A stretch of 64,000 bases of DNA from an uncultured bacterium (GCA_903906425.1 CAIVKH010000325.1:38920-102919); one strand, 5' to 3'. Counted from the stretch's first letter, positions 41,301 through 48,804 are shown. Made by a program: numbers and translations. Notes: generated by a model not told the origin, from the sequence alone.

Positions 41301-43523
41301 GTTTATGTTTCGTTCGATCCGGTCACCAACGACGCACGAAAGATCGGTGTTCCCGACATGACTGTCGGCGCATGGTTCCAGCAGCGTATCACGAATGCGA
41401 ACATCTATTCCAGCATGACGAACATCACAACAGGCGTGTTCAGCAACGGCTGCAACATAGAATTCTGGCCATTCGACTACACTGGTGCCACGACCACACT
41501 CATACCAACAGGCAGCGGCAGCTACGACTGGAACGACACGATCAGCTACACGTATGGCACCGGCGGCCACGGCTCCATGCAAATCCACAACTACTCGGCT
41601 TCAAACGTCCTGTTCGCGCTCGACGCGTGGGGCGGGAATCAAACCGGCAACATGAGCATCGGTATCGGCAGCAGACCCACGGGCGACCCCGACTGGACGT
41701 TTGCCGCCAATGCCGCAAACTTCACCACGAAGAACCTGTATGTTCTCGTTCAGCTTGCGAACGACACCAACGTTCCGGTCGTTACAAAGGCAAACGGCGG
41801 GACGACGTGGTCGAATGTCTATGTCTCATTCAGCAAGCCCTTGCGCGATTCATCTGCGGCCGTGACGAATTTTGCGATTGCTGGCGGTCTCTCCGTTCTC
41901 AATGCGACGCTGATGCCGAGCTACCGCGACATCATGTTGACGACATCGCCGCAAACGCCCGGCCAGACCTACAACGTCACGATCAACAACGTTCGCGACC
42001 GCTCGCCGAACATCAACCTGATTTCGAACAACACGGTTGCCACATTCACGGCCTTCACAAACTCGCTGCCGTTCATGCTCGTGGCCGAAAGCACGAACTA
42101 CACGCTGGCTTACAAACTGACGCTGCCCGGAGCGTGCCCGAACTACAACGCAACCGGCGTCGTGTACGACGTGGACATGCGCCCCTTCATCACGCAGTCG
42201 TTCAACCGCGTGGCCTATTGCATGGAACTGGCCACGAACGCCGGGCCGACCAACTGGGTCTATGCCTCGATGGACCAGTTCACGACCAACACCAACCGCA
42301 TCGGCGTGCCCGTCCTTGGCATCGGCGCGGGCTTCCAGCAAAAGGTGAATAATCTCAACGTCACGTCGAGCCTCGCGAGCATCGTGTTCACGAACAGCGC
42401 CAGCGGCAACATTGAATTCTATCCGTTCGATTACCTCGTCGGCACAAACGTGGCAATTCCTACAGGAAGTTTCACGAACTTCGATTGGAACGACAGCTAC
42501 TCGACCGCCGGACAGTACGGATCAATGCAGGTTCACAACTACAGCGCAATCATCGGCGATGGCACCACCGGTCAGGTTCTCATGGCATTCAACCGATGGG
42601 GTGGCGGACAGTCCGGTAACACCGACATAGGCATCGGCAGCAATCTGACAGGCACAAACGCTGACTGGAAATTCTCAGGCAATGGACCGAATTACACCAC
42701 GAAGAATCTGTACATCCTCGTACAACTCACCAACGCCGCCGCCGCGCCGCCGCCGTCAACCAATGTCATCGCGCCGGTGATCTTGTTGAACCCGATTTCG
42801 CGCACCAACCTGCTCAACAGCACCAACAGCATCGGCGCGCTCGCAGCGGGAACGAGCCCGGTCTATCAGTGGCGCAAGGGCGGCGCGCCGATGGCCGGTC
42901 AGACCAATTCCTGGCTCGTGTTCAACAACGCGCAGCTCACCAACGCCGGCAACTATGATGTCATCGCGATGAATTCAGCCGGTGCCGCCACCAGTCTCGT
43001 CGCAACGCTGATCATCAACCGCCTGCCCGTTGCCGGACTGCCGGTGCTTTTCGGCACGATGCAAAACACGCCCCTCGAGATCGGCGCGTCGAACATCCTG
43101 GTTGCCGCAAGCGACCCGGACGGCGACGTGGTGGGCCTTTCGAGCGCCGGCGCGGCGTTCGTGACCTTCACGAACATTGTCATCACATACTATCCGCCCA
43201 TCGACTTTGCCGGCGGCGACAGCTTCGCCTACGTGCTCAGCGACTCGCGCGGCGGCTTCGCCACCGGCCTGGTCAACGTCACCGTGATGACGAATCACAC
43301 GCCGCTGGTCGTCGTGCCGCCCGGCTTCTCCAACGGCCATTTCCGCATCGGCTTCTCCGGCGTTTCCAACGGCACCTACACGATCCGTTTCACCGACAAT
43401 CTGATGACCAACGAGTGGCAGATCCTCACGAACATGCCTGCGGACGCGGCCGGCAGCTTCAACTTCACCGACCCCGCCGTGCCGCAGCCGGCCAACCGTT
43501 TCTACAACGCCAGCCCGCCGTGA
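35316..43523 (+). CDS. Giant exported SGNH-hydrolase protein with seven long repeats
   Basis: Start moved to ATG 35316 (MKKTCELPSGFVRVLAALFF), with AAGGA upstream. 2735 aa. A signal peptide is followed by an SGNH/GDSL domain of about 210 aa with block I GDSITDG, block III GTNDFGGG and block V DSLHPNTNGY, so the Ser/Asp-His set is complete. Seven units of about 317 aa follow, each an SbsA-like Ig domain (FSKPVDD.....N/ I.G...) plus a domain marked NVPEA, EFWPxxY, DWGD, GSMQxHN and IGIGxxP..DWTF. The end has an Ig-like domain (YQWRKGGAPM), a cadherin-like domain (ASDPDGD) and a final beta domain. No PEP-CTERM or transmembrane anchor is visible. It probably acts on acetylated surface or algal glycans. 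Confidence 0.9.
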   Translation: MKKTCELPSGFVRVLAALFFCLAFTLQAQTPTVVRIMPVGDSITDGSSYSSPGNGGPGGGYRRPLWLSLTNAGYNVDYVGLLTINPATDVPMPTHHEGHSGWKIDQIYSNMVNAVFGNTEDPDVLLIMIGTNDFGGGYDVNNATNRINQLIGLVTTRWPYCKVIVASLTRRGAPYEANIQTNFNNSLPGIVSNYQAVGKQVYFTDMHSAVPLSDFPDSLHPNTNGYVKMATNWFPAITNVISPQGTTNAPEIKRLSISSGFTNVYVTFSKPVDDATATNIDNYFINGGLTILGASLEPVNKRDLILTTTPMALHTFYTLIITGVVDRTASATMIDITITNFQTYGASVRGVYNNVPEAGDYRLVYSLNIPNAPNYSVGITYDTDLHACASNFTRVAYYLEVQPAGGALDYAWVSFDAMTTNITQIGVPTFGSGANFQMTITNMNVLSSMPSILNGTNMTGGNIEFWPSNYTQVNAAGVPNASAANYDWGDQESTSGNYGSMQVHNHDASQTIFAFNDWNKGVNTDLGIGNDPTNAATTDWTFANNGSAYTVKVLQVFAKLASNTPPLITSSYGLSYSTAQINFSIPVADDATDVTFYAVGGLSVSNVVIDTVTRQTVTLVTSMQTAGVTYTAVVNNVHDRASSNSAVIVTNTLATFQGPAVNGAFNNVLDATNYSIVYSLNISNGAAYNTTGVPYDLDLHNYIGAYSRIAYYMELQTATGLPSYIWVALDPFTTNAALLGVPAKSGSPIFQQYVSNMTVQSSVAGIVQGNGITTGNMEFWPWDYTANNTNNIPGASNTAFDWGDSCSSNAGGHACMQIHNYSASQTLFAFNNWGAAAGGTTAVGIGKDPNLARANYNPDWTFAANATNYIVKTLQVYALPVSNVAPSIISVIPQSFSNVMMSFSKPLDDGSIVLTNFSIGGLTVLSATLDPVTKTRVALITSPQTPSMLYTSVVSNVRDRTASAAPIAPNSSVTFRALPVNGVYNNVPEAVNYNLVYSLNIPAVASYAANGASYDVDAHTNVGTFSRIAYYLELQPSNGPVNFVWVSLDPFSTDAGKIGIPTTASGALFQQNVTNMTVISSVTNIVQGAGIATGNMEFWPWSYGQNNTNHIPNASSNTFDWGDAVTIGAGAYGSMQFHNYGASQVLFGFNNWGGGGNNIDVGMGNNTTTVDADWTHTYNATGFSVKVLQVFTLPSSNSPPLIAGAFGQLGFSNVVVTFNKALDDSAAAMTNFTLSGGVTVLSAVLDPVSKARITLATTPQLPFTVYTVTVNNLRDRTTDYLQIAPNSTIQFRTVAGIGALANVPEAASYQLVYSISLPAAAQYANSAFYDVDLRNQVTNFTRVAYYLELQTNSGPVSFAWTAFDAPTNNINAIGIPTVTSGAILQQPVTNMTVISSVANIVSGTNMSGGNVEFWPSNYGASNAMNVANASSNNYDWGDVRTGGNYGSMQVHNHDANLGVSTGQVIWAFNHWGGAGGNDDIGIGNNPGSIPNTDWTFANNAPTFTARVLQVYALSTTNLPPVVIDISGQPGLSNVVIQFSKPLADTAATLTNFTISGLTIVAASLDVTTRTRVTLTTSPQAAETFYTLTITGGIQDRTAGSLPLSGGPSYNFMSAPRSGVYNNIAEAAGYTLVYSLNVSTTGNWSASTPPYSVDNHFGVTNFTRIGYYLELQKAGVSPSFVWATMDPFTLDTGKIGVPTTNTLALFQQPVTNLSVFSSVYGVLSGTNMSGGNIEFWPNAYVTTNNAGVPNASGATFDWGDQPTAGNYGSMQIHNSGASQVVFAFNNWGTANIFDIGIGNNVINPNPDWTGVNNAGVYTSRVLQVYVLPVPDFTPPSILSAVATSDRTRALVTFSEPLADSAANPANFSINNGIVVSAAVMSNNLRQISLMVSELTVNTPYTLTAVGNICDRSPNANAIPIGTSVAIIVPGVAAQILANVPEATNFVPVLTLNIPGPVPNWNVSGTAYVLDNRTLIGSFSRVAYYMELATNNGPTNWVYVSFDPVTNDARKIGVPDMTVGAWFQQRITNANIYSSMTNITTGVFSNGCNIEFWPFDYTGATTTLIPTGSGSYDWNDTISYTYGTGGHGSMQIHNYSASNVLFALDAWGGNQTGNMSIGIGSRPTGDPDWTFAANAANFTTKNLYVLVQLANDTNVPVVTKANGGTTWSNVYVSFSKPLRDSSAAVTNFAIAGGLSVLNATLMPSYRDIMLTTSPQTPGQTYNVTINNVRDRSPNINLISNNTVATFTAFTNSLPFMLVAESTNYTLAYKLTLPGACPNYNATGVVYDVDMRPFITQSFNRVAYCMELATNAGPTNWVYASMDQFTTNTNRIGVPVLGIGAGFQQKVNNLNVTSSLASIVFTNSASGNIEFYPFDYLVGTNVAIPTGSFTNFDWNDSYSTAGQYGSMQVHNYSAIIGDGTTGQVLMAFNRWGGGQSGNTDIGIGSNLTGTNADWKFSGNGPNYTTKNLYILVQLTNAAAAPPPSTNVIAPVILLNPISRTNLLNSTNSIGALAAGTSPVYQWRKGGAPMAGQTNSWLVFNNAQLTNAGNYDVIAMNSAGAATSLVATLIINRLPVAGLPVLFGTMQNTPLEIGASNILVAASDPDGDVVGLSSAGAAFVTFTNIVITYYPPIDFAGGDSFAYVLSDSRGGFATGLVNVTVMTNHTPLVVVPPGFSNGHFRIGFSGVSNGTYTIRFTDNLMTNEWQILTNMPADAAGSFNFTDPAVPQPANRFYNASPP
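36060..42740 (+). repeat. Seven in-gene repeats of about 950 bp
   Basis: The NVPEA-like marker recurs near 36370, 37315, 38265, 39215, 40175, 41125 and 42075, a spacing of about 945-958 bp. Units differ clearly at DNA level, so the duplications are old or have been kept apart. They have the same domain order throughout. Confidence 0.88.
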
Positions 43524-43553
43524 GCCGGCGCCCCGCGCGCCGCGCCCGGTGGG

Positions 43554-43600
43554 TTCCAATGACTGGAAATTTGCGCCGCCGTTTTTTCCAATCATTGGAA
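43554..43600 (+). repeat. Paired-dyad element, copy 11
   Basis: Dyads at 43554-43568 (variant TTCCAATGACTGGAA) and 43586-43600 (C), spacer ATTTGCGCCGCCGTTTT. It lies just after the giant gene. Confidence 0.93.
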
Positions 43601-43784
43601 GTTCCGGTCTGACCGGCCGTACCCGCCCCGGGAGCCGCGGCGGGCGGGATTGGCAGGGGCTGGAAATGGAAGTGCGTAATCTTCGAACCCCGCTTGAAAC
43701 GCGCCGATGTGTCGTGTATCCATTTCGCCCTTTTGGCGCGCGGGGAATCCCGAACCGGACATCCTGCGCGCAAAATTCTCTCCA

Positions 43785-44465
43785 ATGAGCATGAATAAAT
43801 TTCTCGGCTGGCTCTTTTGTTTGTCGTGCGCGATGACCGCGGCGCGGGCGCTGGAGTTGTATCCGGTGTCGTTCACGCTGCACGCGCCGGATGCAAATGC
43901 GGTCGCGGTGACGGGCGAGTTCAACGACTGGAGCACGAACGCGCTGATGATGAAAAAATCGGCCGCCGGCGACTGGTGGGTCAACGCGCGGCTGCCCGCG
44001 GGTGTTTACGGCTACAAGTTCGTGAAGGACGGCAAGTGGATTTTCGATCCGGCGCAGCCGAAGCGGAAATTTGTCGGTCAGCTCGAAAATTCGCGGCTGA
44101 TCGTGCCGGTGGAAGAACAGTGGATGCTCGCGTCGGCGGCGGGCGGCAAAATTTCCGGCGCGCCCGCGGGCGAGCCTGCCGCGACGAGCGCGCAGCCGCG
44201 CAAGCCCGTTGCGCCGTGGGACGCCGTCGCCTACAAACAGATCGCGATGCAATACAACGAGGCGATGAGTTCCTATCAGCAATTTCTCCAGACGCGCGCA
44301 AATCCTGCGACGCTCAAAACCATCGAGGACTCCCTGCGCGATTGCGTCGCGGCGATCGAGAAGTGCAAGGATTCCGCGCCAGCCGGCGTCAACACCGATG
44401 CCTTGCTGACTGAATGCAACAGGCTGATTTTCGACATCCACATGACGATGCAAGCGAGGCGATGA
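43785..44465 (+). CDS. Exported CBM48-like protein with Cys-containing C-terminal domain
   Basis: Start moved to ATG 43785 (MSMNKFLGWLFCLSCAM), with a signal peptide ending near ARALE. 226 aa. Residues about 30-105 are an early-set domain of glycogen-binding type (VSFTLHAPDANAVAVTGEFNDWS, WWVNARLPAGVYGYKFVKDGKW). An Ala/Pro linker leads to a C-terminal 75-aa domain (YNEAMSSYQQFLQTRANPATLK...CVAAIEKCKDSAPAGV...CNRLIF) shared with the LamG lipoprotein at 28391-29569. Probably carbohydrate binding outside the cytoplasm. Its stop is 1 nt from the next start, so the two are co-translated. Confidence 0.82.
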   Translation: MSMNKFLGWLFCLSCAMTAARALELYPVSFTLHAPDANAVAVTGEFNDWSTNALMMKKSAAGDWWVNARLPAGVYGYKFVKDGKWIFDPAQPKRKFVGQLENSRLIVPVEEQWMLASAAGGKISGAPAGEPAATSAQPRKPVAPWDAVAYKQIAMQYNEAMSSYQQFLQTRANPATLKTIEDSLRDCVAAIEKCKDSAPAGVNTDALLTECNRLIFDIHMTMQARR

Positions 44466-44466
44466 A

Positions 44467-45756
44467 ATGAAACGAACCATGATTCTTGTGTGCGCGGCGC
44501 TCGTGATGGCCGCGGCGGCGAACGCGTACGACGCGACAAACGTTCCGGCGGTCGAATGCCACGCGCGCGGCGGACTGCCGAATTTCCTCGCGAAGGCTCA
44601 GGGTGACGGCGAAATCCGCGTCGGCTATCTCGGCGGCAGCATCACCGCGCAGGAAGGCTGGCGGGTCAAATCGCTCGCGTGGTTCAAAAAGAATTTTCCG
44701 ACGGCGAAGTTTTCCGAAATCAATGCGGCCATCGGCGGCACCGGCTCCGACCTCGGCGCGTTCCGCGTGCAGCACGACGTTCTCGATCACAAGCCCGATC
44801 TGCTCTTCGTCGAATTCGCCGTGAATGACGGCGGCGCTTCGCCGGAGCGGATTCATCAGTCAATGGAAGGCATCGTGCGGCAGACGTGGAAGGCCGATCC
44901 GAACACCGACATTTGTTTCGTGTACACGCTCGCGCAAAATCAGCTTGCCGAGCTCGACAAAGGGTTTTTCCAGCGGTCCGCCAGCGCGATGGAAATTCTC
45001 GCCGATCACTACGCGATTCCGACGATCCACATGGGCGTCGAAGTCGCGAAGCTCACGCGCGAGGGCAAGGTGATTTTCAAGGGCGAAGAGCCGAAGACAA
45101 AACCGCCACCGGATGCGCCGATAGTTTTTTCGACAGACGGCGTGCATCCGTTGATCTGGAGCGGTCACGAACTTTATTTGCAGGCCATCGTCCGCTCGAT
45201 GGAGCCGATCCGCACCGCATCGGGCAAGCCCGCGCCGCACAAGTTCGACGCACCGCTGCGCGCGGACAACTGGGAAAATGCAAAGATGATCCCGCTGCGG
45301 CAGGACATGCTCTCGGGGAAATGGGAGAAGCTGGATTCGACAAAAGGCATGGGGAAGAATTTCGGCAATCGCATGGGCGATGTCTGGAAGGCCTGCGAAC
45401 CGGGCGCGGCGCTCACGTTCTCCTTCAACGGAACCTATGCCGCGCTCTACGACGTGATGGGGCCGGACAGTGGAATCGTCGGCATCAAAGTTGACGACAA
45501 TCCGGAAAAGAACGCGACGCGCATTGACGGCTATTGCGTTTATCCGCGTATCCAGAAGCTCGACGTCGGAACCGTGCTGGCCGGACAGCATCGCGTGGCG
45601 ATCACACTGAAACCCGACGTGCCGGACAAACGAAAAATCCTCTTCGAAAAAAATCGCGATGACTTCGACAAGCATCCGGACAAATACAAGGACAACGCCT
45701 GGTACGCCTCCGCGATCTTCCTGCTCGGCGATCTGACCGGCAGCGGCGCGAAGTAG
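44467..45756 (+). CDS. Exported SGNH/GDSL esterase
   Basis: A 429-aa protein with signal peptide MKRTMILVCAALVMAAAANA. Catalytic blocks: YLGGSITAQEGW (nucleophile Ser), GGTGSDLGAFR, EFAVNDGG (block III with Asn-Asp) and STDGVHPLIWSG (Asp/His). A C-terminal beta domain of about 150 aa (GAALTFSFNGTYAALYDVMG) is a likely carbohydrate-binding or jelly-roll module. It probably removes acetyl or other acyl groups from polysaccharides. Together with the CBM48-like gene it forms a two-gene unit. It reads toward the NtrC-type gene, 6 bp from its stop. Confidence 0.88.
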   Translation: MKRTMILVCAALVMAAAANAYDATNVPAVECHARGGLPNFLAKAQGDGEIRVGYLGGSITAQEGWRVKSLAWFKKNFPTAKFSEINAAIGGTGSDLGAFRVQHDVLDHKPDLLFVEFAVNDGGASPERIHQSMEGIVRQTWKADPNTDICFVYTLAQNQLAELDKGFFQRSASAMEILADHYAIPTIHMGVEVAKLTREGKVIFKGEEPKTKPPPDAPIVFSTDGVHPLIWSGHELYLQAIVRSMEPIRTASGKPAPHKFDAPLRADNWENAKMIPLRQDMLSGKWEKLDSTKGMGKNFGNRMGDVWKACEPGAALTFSFNGTYAALYDVMGPDSGIVGIKVDDNPEKNATRIDGYCVYPRIQKLDVGTVLAGQHRVAITLKPDVPDKRKILFEKNRDDFDKHPDKYKDNAWYASAIFLLGDLTGSGAK

Positions 45757-45762
45757 GACCCG

Positions 45763-47124
45763 TCAGCGCAGGCCAAATTCGTTCAGCTTGCGGTGCAGCG
45801 TCCGGCGGCTGATGCCGAGTTCGATGGCCGCTTTCGTGACGTTGCCTTTGTGCAACTCCAGCGCGCGCACCGTGAGCTGCCGCTCGGCGTCGTTGATCGA
45901 CAGCGCGCCGCCCTTCACCGGGCTCAGCGTGACGCGGGCTGCTCCGCCGGTATTCTCGCGGATGTTCACCGGCAGATCGCGGACGGTGAGCTTGTCGCTG
46001 CGCGCAAGCACGACCATCCGCTCGGCCGCGGTGATCAGCTCGCGAACGTTGCCCGGCCACGAATAGGCCGTCAGCAGCTCCATCGCGTCGGGCGTGACGC
46101 TTTCGATCTTCTTCGCGTTCTCCGCGGCGAATTCGGCCAGGTAGTGCCGGATCAAAAGCGGAATATCGCCGGCGCGCTCGCGCAGCGGCGGCAGGCGGAT
46201 CGTCACGACATCGAGCCGGAAGAAAAGGTCCTGGCGGAATTTTCCCTGCGCGACCATCTGCTGGAGATCGCGGTTCGTCGCTGCGATCAACCGCACGTCA
46301 ACGCCAATCGTTTCGCTTCCGCCGACGCGCTCGAAACTGCGCTCGCCCAGCACGCGAAGAATTTTCACCTGCGTCGCCGGGCTGATCTCGCCGATCTCGT
46401 CGAGGAACAGCGTACCGCCGTCGGCCAGCTCGAAACGTCCGCGCCGCCGCTCGGCCGCGCCGGTGAATGCGCCCTTCTCGTGGCCAAAGAGTTCGCTTTC
46501 CAAAAGCGTTTCCGACAGCGCGGCGCAGTGGACCGCGACGAACGGCGACTTCGCGCGCGGGCTAAGCCGGTGGATCGCATGCGCGACGAGTTCCTTGCCC
46601 GTGCCGCTTTCGCCGGTGATCATCACCGTCGCACGCGACGGCGCGACCTGCCTGATCGTGTCATAAACCTCCTGCATCGCCAGCGACGTGCCGACGAAAC
46701 TTTCGAGGCCGAACTTCTTGTTGAGCTGTTCGTGCAGGTCGCGGTTTTCCGTTTCGACCTCGCGCGAACGCAGCGCGCGCTGGAGGAGCATTTCGAGCCG
46801 GTCGAGGTTGATCGGCTTGGTCATGAAGTCATACGCCCCGCGCTTCATCGCCTCGACCGCCAGCTCGATGGAGCCGAACGCGGTGAGCATGATCACGACC
46901 GGCTGCGGCGTGCGCGCGAGGATGCGTTGCAGCAGCGTAAGCCCGTCCATGCCCGGCATCCGCACGTCGCTGAGCACGACATCGAAATGCTGGCTGCCGA
47001 CGAGCTCCAGCGCCTTCGCGCCATTATCCGCGAGCTGCACGTCATACGCCCGCTGCAACGCCCGCGCGAGTCCCTCGCGCGCGTTCTTTTCGTCGTCAAC
47101 AATCAATATCGAAGGTTTTTTCAT
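45763..47124 (-). CDS. NtrC-family sigma-54-dependent response regulator
   Basis: A 453-aa protein with three domains. Receiver 1-120 with acidic pair at 10-11, phosphoacceptor Asp53 (LSDVRMPGMDG) and the Lys of TKP near 103. AAA+ domain about 140-370 with Walker A GESGTGKE, the sigma-54 contact loop GAFTGA, Walker B GTLFLDEIGE and the arginine-finger region. Fis-type helix-turn-helix at the end (VTKAAIELGISRRTLHRKLNE). All key residues are present. No kinase gene is adjacent. The first 28 codons are duplicated as a broken copy at 48043-48140. Confidence 0.96.
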   Translation of the reverse strand: MKKPSILIVDDEKNAREGLARALQRAYDVQLADNGAKALELVGSQHFDVVLSDVRMPGMDGLTLLQRILARTPQPVVIMLTAFGSIELAVEAMKRGAYDFMTKPINLDRLEMLLQRALRSREVETENRDLHEQLNKKFGLESFVGTSLAMQEVYDTIRQVAPSRATVMITGESGTGKELVAHAIHRLSPRAKSPFVAVHCAALSETLLESELFGHEKGAFTGAAERRRGRFELADGGTLFLDEIGEISPATQVKILRVLGERSFERVGGSETIGVDVRLIAATNRDLQQMVAQGKFRQDLFFRLDVVTIRLPPLRERAGDIPLLIRHYLAEFAAENAKKIESVTPDAMELLTAYSWPGNVRELITAAERMVVLARSDKLTVRDLPVNIRENTGGAARVTLSPVKGGALSINDAERQLTVRALELHKGNVTKAAIELGISRRTLHRKLNEFGLR

Positions 47125-47239
47125 GCGATTCGGACCGGGACTATAGCGGGGCGCTCACGCGTTGACCACCGCTGATCGATGAACACTCTGCTTGCCCGCG
47201 CAGCATCGGCCCGGCTATTTGTCGGCAAAGGTTCTTACG

Positions 47240-47530
47240 ATGCTGAAGATCCGGGACATCATTTGGAAAATGCAGTTCATTGAGAAGCTCGCGGTCAAAC
47301 ACGGCGTCACGACGGATGAAGTCGAGGGCGTCATCTTCGGACGACCGCATATTCTTCGCGTCCGGCGGGGTCACGTGAAGGGCGAGGATGTTTATGAAGC
47401 ATTCGGAAAAACTTTGGCAGGCCGCCATCTCGTTGTATTTTTCATCAACAAACCGGGTGGCGCGCTGCCGATTTCGGCGCGGGACATGACGGACGCGGAA
47501 AGACGATATTATGAAAACCATAAAATCTAA
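47240..47530 (+). CDS. brnT: BrnT-like ribonuclease toxin
   Basis: Start chosen at ATG 47240 (MLKIRDIIWKMQFIEKLAVK). 96 aa. The pattern FIEKLAVKHGVTTDEVEGVIF, then RHLVVFFINK and ISARDMTDAERRYYENH fit the RelE-like BrnT/DUF4258-type toxins (helix KHGV near the start, the ISAR...E..YY block at the end). It ends within the antitoxin gene (20-nt overlap), the usual toxin-first arrangement. The inserted module lies between the activator gene and its truncated copy. Confidence 0.82.
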   Translation: MLKIRDIIWKMQFIEKLAVKHGVTTDEVEGVIFGRPHILRVRRGHVKGEDVYEAFGKTLAGRHLVVFFINKPGGALPISARDMTDAERRYYENHKI

Positions 47531-47780
47531 AAAAGACAGGCTCCCCGACGAATTTGCAACCGCGGAAGCAGCCGGCGAATTCTGGGACACTCACGATTCG
47601 ACCGAATATCTCGCCGACATGGAACCGGTCAAAGCGGATGTCCGGCTCGAACGTCGCATCTTCGAAATCGAAGTCGAAGCGGATGTCATTGACGCGCTTC
47701 GCAAGCGTGCGACCAAGGAACACAGGCCCGCATCACGGCTCGCTAACGACCTGTTGCGCCGCGAACTGGTTCATGCGTGA
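47511..47780 (+). CDS. BrnA/CopG-like antitoxin
   Basis: An 89-aa protein beginning MKTIKSKKDRLPDEFATAEAAGEFWDTHDSTEYLADM. The block LPDEFATxEEAGEFWDTHD is typical of CopG-type antitoxins paired with BrnT-like toxins. The C-terminal half (FEIEVEADVIDALRKRATKEHRPASRLANDLLRREL) is the ribbon-helix-helix DNA-binding part. It overlaps the toxin gene by 20 nt, so expression is coupled. It should neutralise the toxin and repress the operon. Confidence 0.85.
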   Translation: MKTIKSKKDRLPDEFATAEAAGEFWDTHDSTEYLADMEPVKADVRLERRIFEIEVEADVIDALRKRATKEHRPASRLANDLLRRELVHA

Positions 47781-47798
47781 TCTCGCTCCACAGCGAAC

Positions 47799-48035
47799 AT
47801 GAAAACGATCAGAGAACACGACCGGGTGGTGCTGACAGCGAACATTCCCGCCGAGGGTTTGGAAGCCGGTGACGTCGGCACGGTCGTTCATGTTTACAAT
47901 GACGGGCACGCCTACGAAGTTGAATTCGTCACCCTCGACGGGCACACCGCCGCCGTCGTCACGCTGGAGTTGAATCATGTTCGCGGCGTCAACCGTCGCG
48001 AGATGACGCACGCACGCGAGCTTGCCGCCGCGTAA
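47799..48035 (+). CDS. DUF4926 protein
   Basis: A 78-aa protein with the family pattern IREHDRVVLTANIPAEGLEAGDVGTVVHVYNDGHAYEVEFVTLDGHT, a small beta barrel of about 60 aa. DUF4926 genes often sit beside toxin-antitoxin or mobile genes, and that is the case here (18 bp after the CopG antitoxin). Function is unknown. It may be a third component of the module. An Ala-rich tail lies at the end. Confidence 0.85.
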   Translation: MKTIREHDRVVLTANIPAEGLEAGDVGTVVHVYNDGHAYEVEFVTLDGHTAAVVTLELNHVRGVNRREMTHARELAAA

Positions 48036-48042
48036 CGAAACC

Positions 48043-48140
48043 CGCGAGGTTGCACGTCCTACGTCCGCTGCAACGCCCGCACGAGTCCCTCCCGCGCGTT
48101 CTTTTCGTCGTCAACGATGAGGATGGTGGGTTTTTTCATG
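48043..48140 (-). pseudogene. Truncated duplicate of the 5' end of the NtrC-type gene
   Basis: From ATG 48140 the minus strand reads MKKPTILIVDDEKNAREGL and so on, matching the first 27 codons of the 45763-47124 regulator almost exactly, then hits TAG where Tyr27 stands in the intact gene. DNA similarity ends around 48043. The copy flanks the toxin-antitoxin module on the far side, as expected if the module was acquired with a duplication of the activator's 5' end. Confidence 0.9.
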
Positions 48141-48163
48141 GGAGAAAGTGTAGGAAATGATCT

Positions 48164-48541
48164 TCACGTATCAGCGCATTCTCGGAACTCAATCGGACAA
48201 TCTTCACAGGTCAACCCGTCGGCATCATTCAGTGAAATCTTCCCCGCAATTGACTTCTTAACAGGATCAAAATGTCCGAAGAAATTCACGGCACCAGATG
48301 ATGATTTGAAGTGTATATCTAGGGTTTTCCAGAGAACTGTCGCAACGCCACCACAGCATTTCCCGCAATACGGAGTGTGAGCATGCACAGTCATATCCCC
48401 TGTGAATGTGTCCTGCTCCAACTTCGGGTTTGGCGTTTCATCGAAGTTAAAAAAGATCGCAGCCTTGTGATGGCGCGGAAAGATTCCGAGCCTTCTACCC
48501 AGAAAAACTTTCACTCCGCCTAGGGTCTTTTTGGGAATCAT
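48164..48541 (-). CDS. Hypothetical protein, Cys-rich, 125 aa
   Basis: Start set at ATG 48541 (MIPKKTLGGVKVFLG), although GTG 48574 is possible. It has six Cys, with pairs in PYCGKCCGG and LTCEDCPIEFREC that look like metal ligands, and beta strands between (AAIFFNFDETPNPKL, GDMTVHAHTPYCG). Composition is lower in GC than the neighbours, so it may be foreign and belong to the same insertion as the toxin-antitoxin module. Family unknown. Confidence 0.55.
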   Translation of the reverse strand: MIPKKTLGGVKVFLGRRLGIFPRHHKAAIFFNFDETPNPKLEQDTFTGDMTVHAHTPYCGKCCGGVATVLWKTLDIHFKSSSGAVNFFGHFDPVKKSIAGKISLNDADGLTCEDCPIEFRECADT

Positions 48542-48633
48542 TCTAAATTGCCTTGAAAGATGATCAATACCCACCCGTTCTGATCTTCTTTGCCGTCAAC
48601 ATAACACCGCAATGAATCGGGAGGTTGGTTTGT

Positions 48634-48673
48634 AGTGCGCGACGTGAGTCGCGCGCGAAGCGGAACGTTCCGT
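48634..48673. repeat. Compact double hairpin repeat
   Basis: GCGCGAC-GTGA-GTCGCGC (7-bp stem) followed by the perfect palindrome CGGAACGTTCCG. It resembles the small hairpin repeats common in PVC genomes. Confidence 0.6.
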
Positions 48674-48753
48674 TTTGCAGTCCATATAAGGGCGCGGCGC
48701 TCATTCCTATTTCATATCTCATATCTCATATTTCAAATTTCAAAATTCAGATT

Positions 48754-48800
48754 TTCCAATGATTGGAAAAATGCAGGGCGATGATTTCCAATGATTGGAA
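48754..48800 (+). repeat. Paired-dyad element, copy 12
   Basis: Dyads at 48754-48768 and 48786-48800 (both G), spacer AAATGCAGGGCGATGAT. It lies 5 bp from the 3' end of the ArsR-type gene. Confidence 0.95.
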
Positions 48801-48804
48801 ATGT

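Noticed and set aside
45793-47175. 460-aa plus-strand ORF
   Set aside because: Antisense to the NtrC-type gene, which has all three domains intact.
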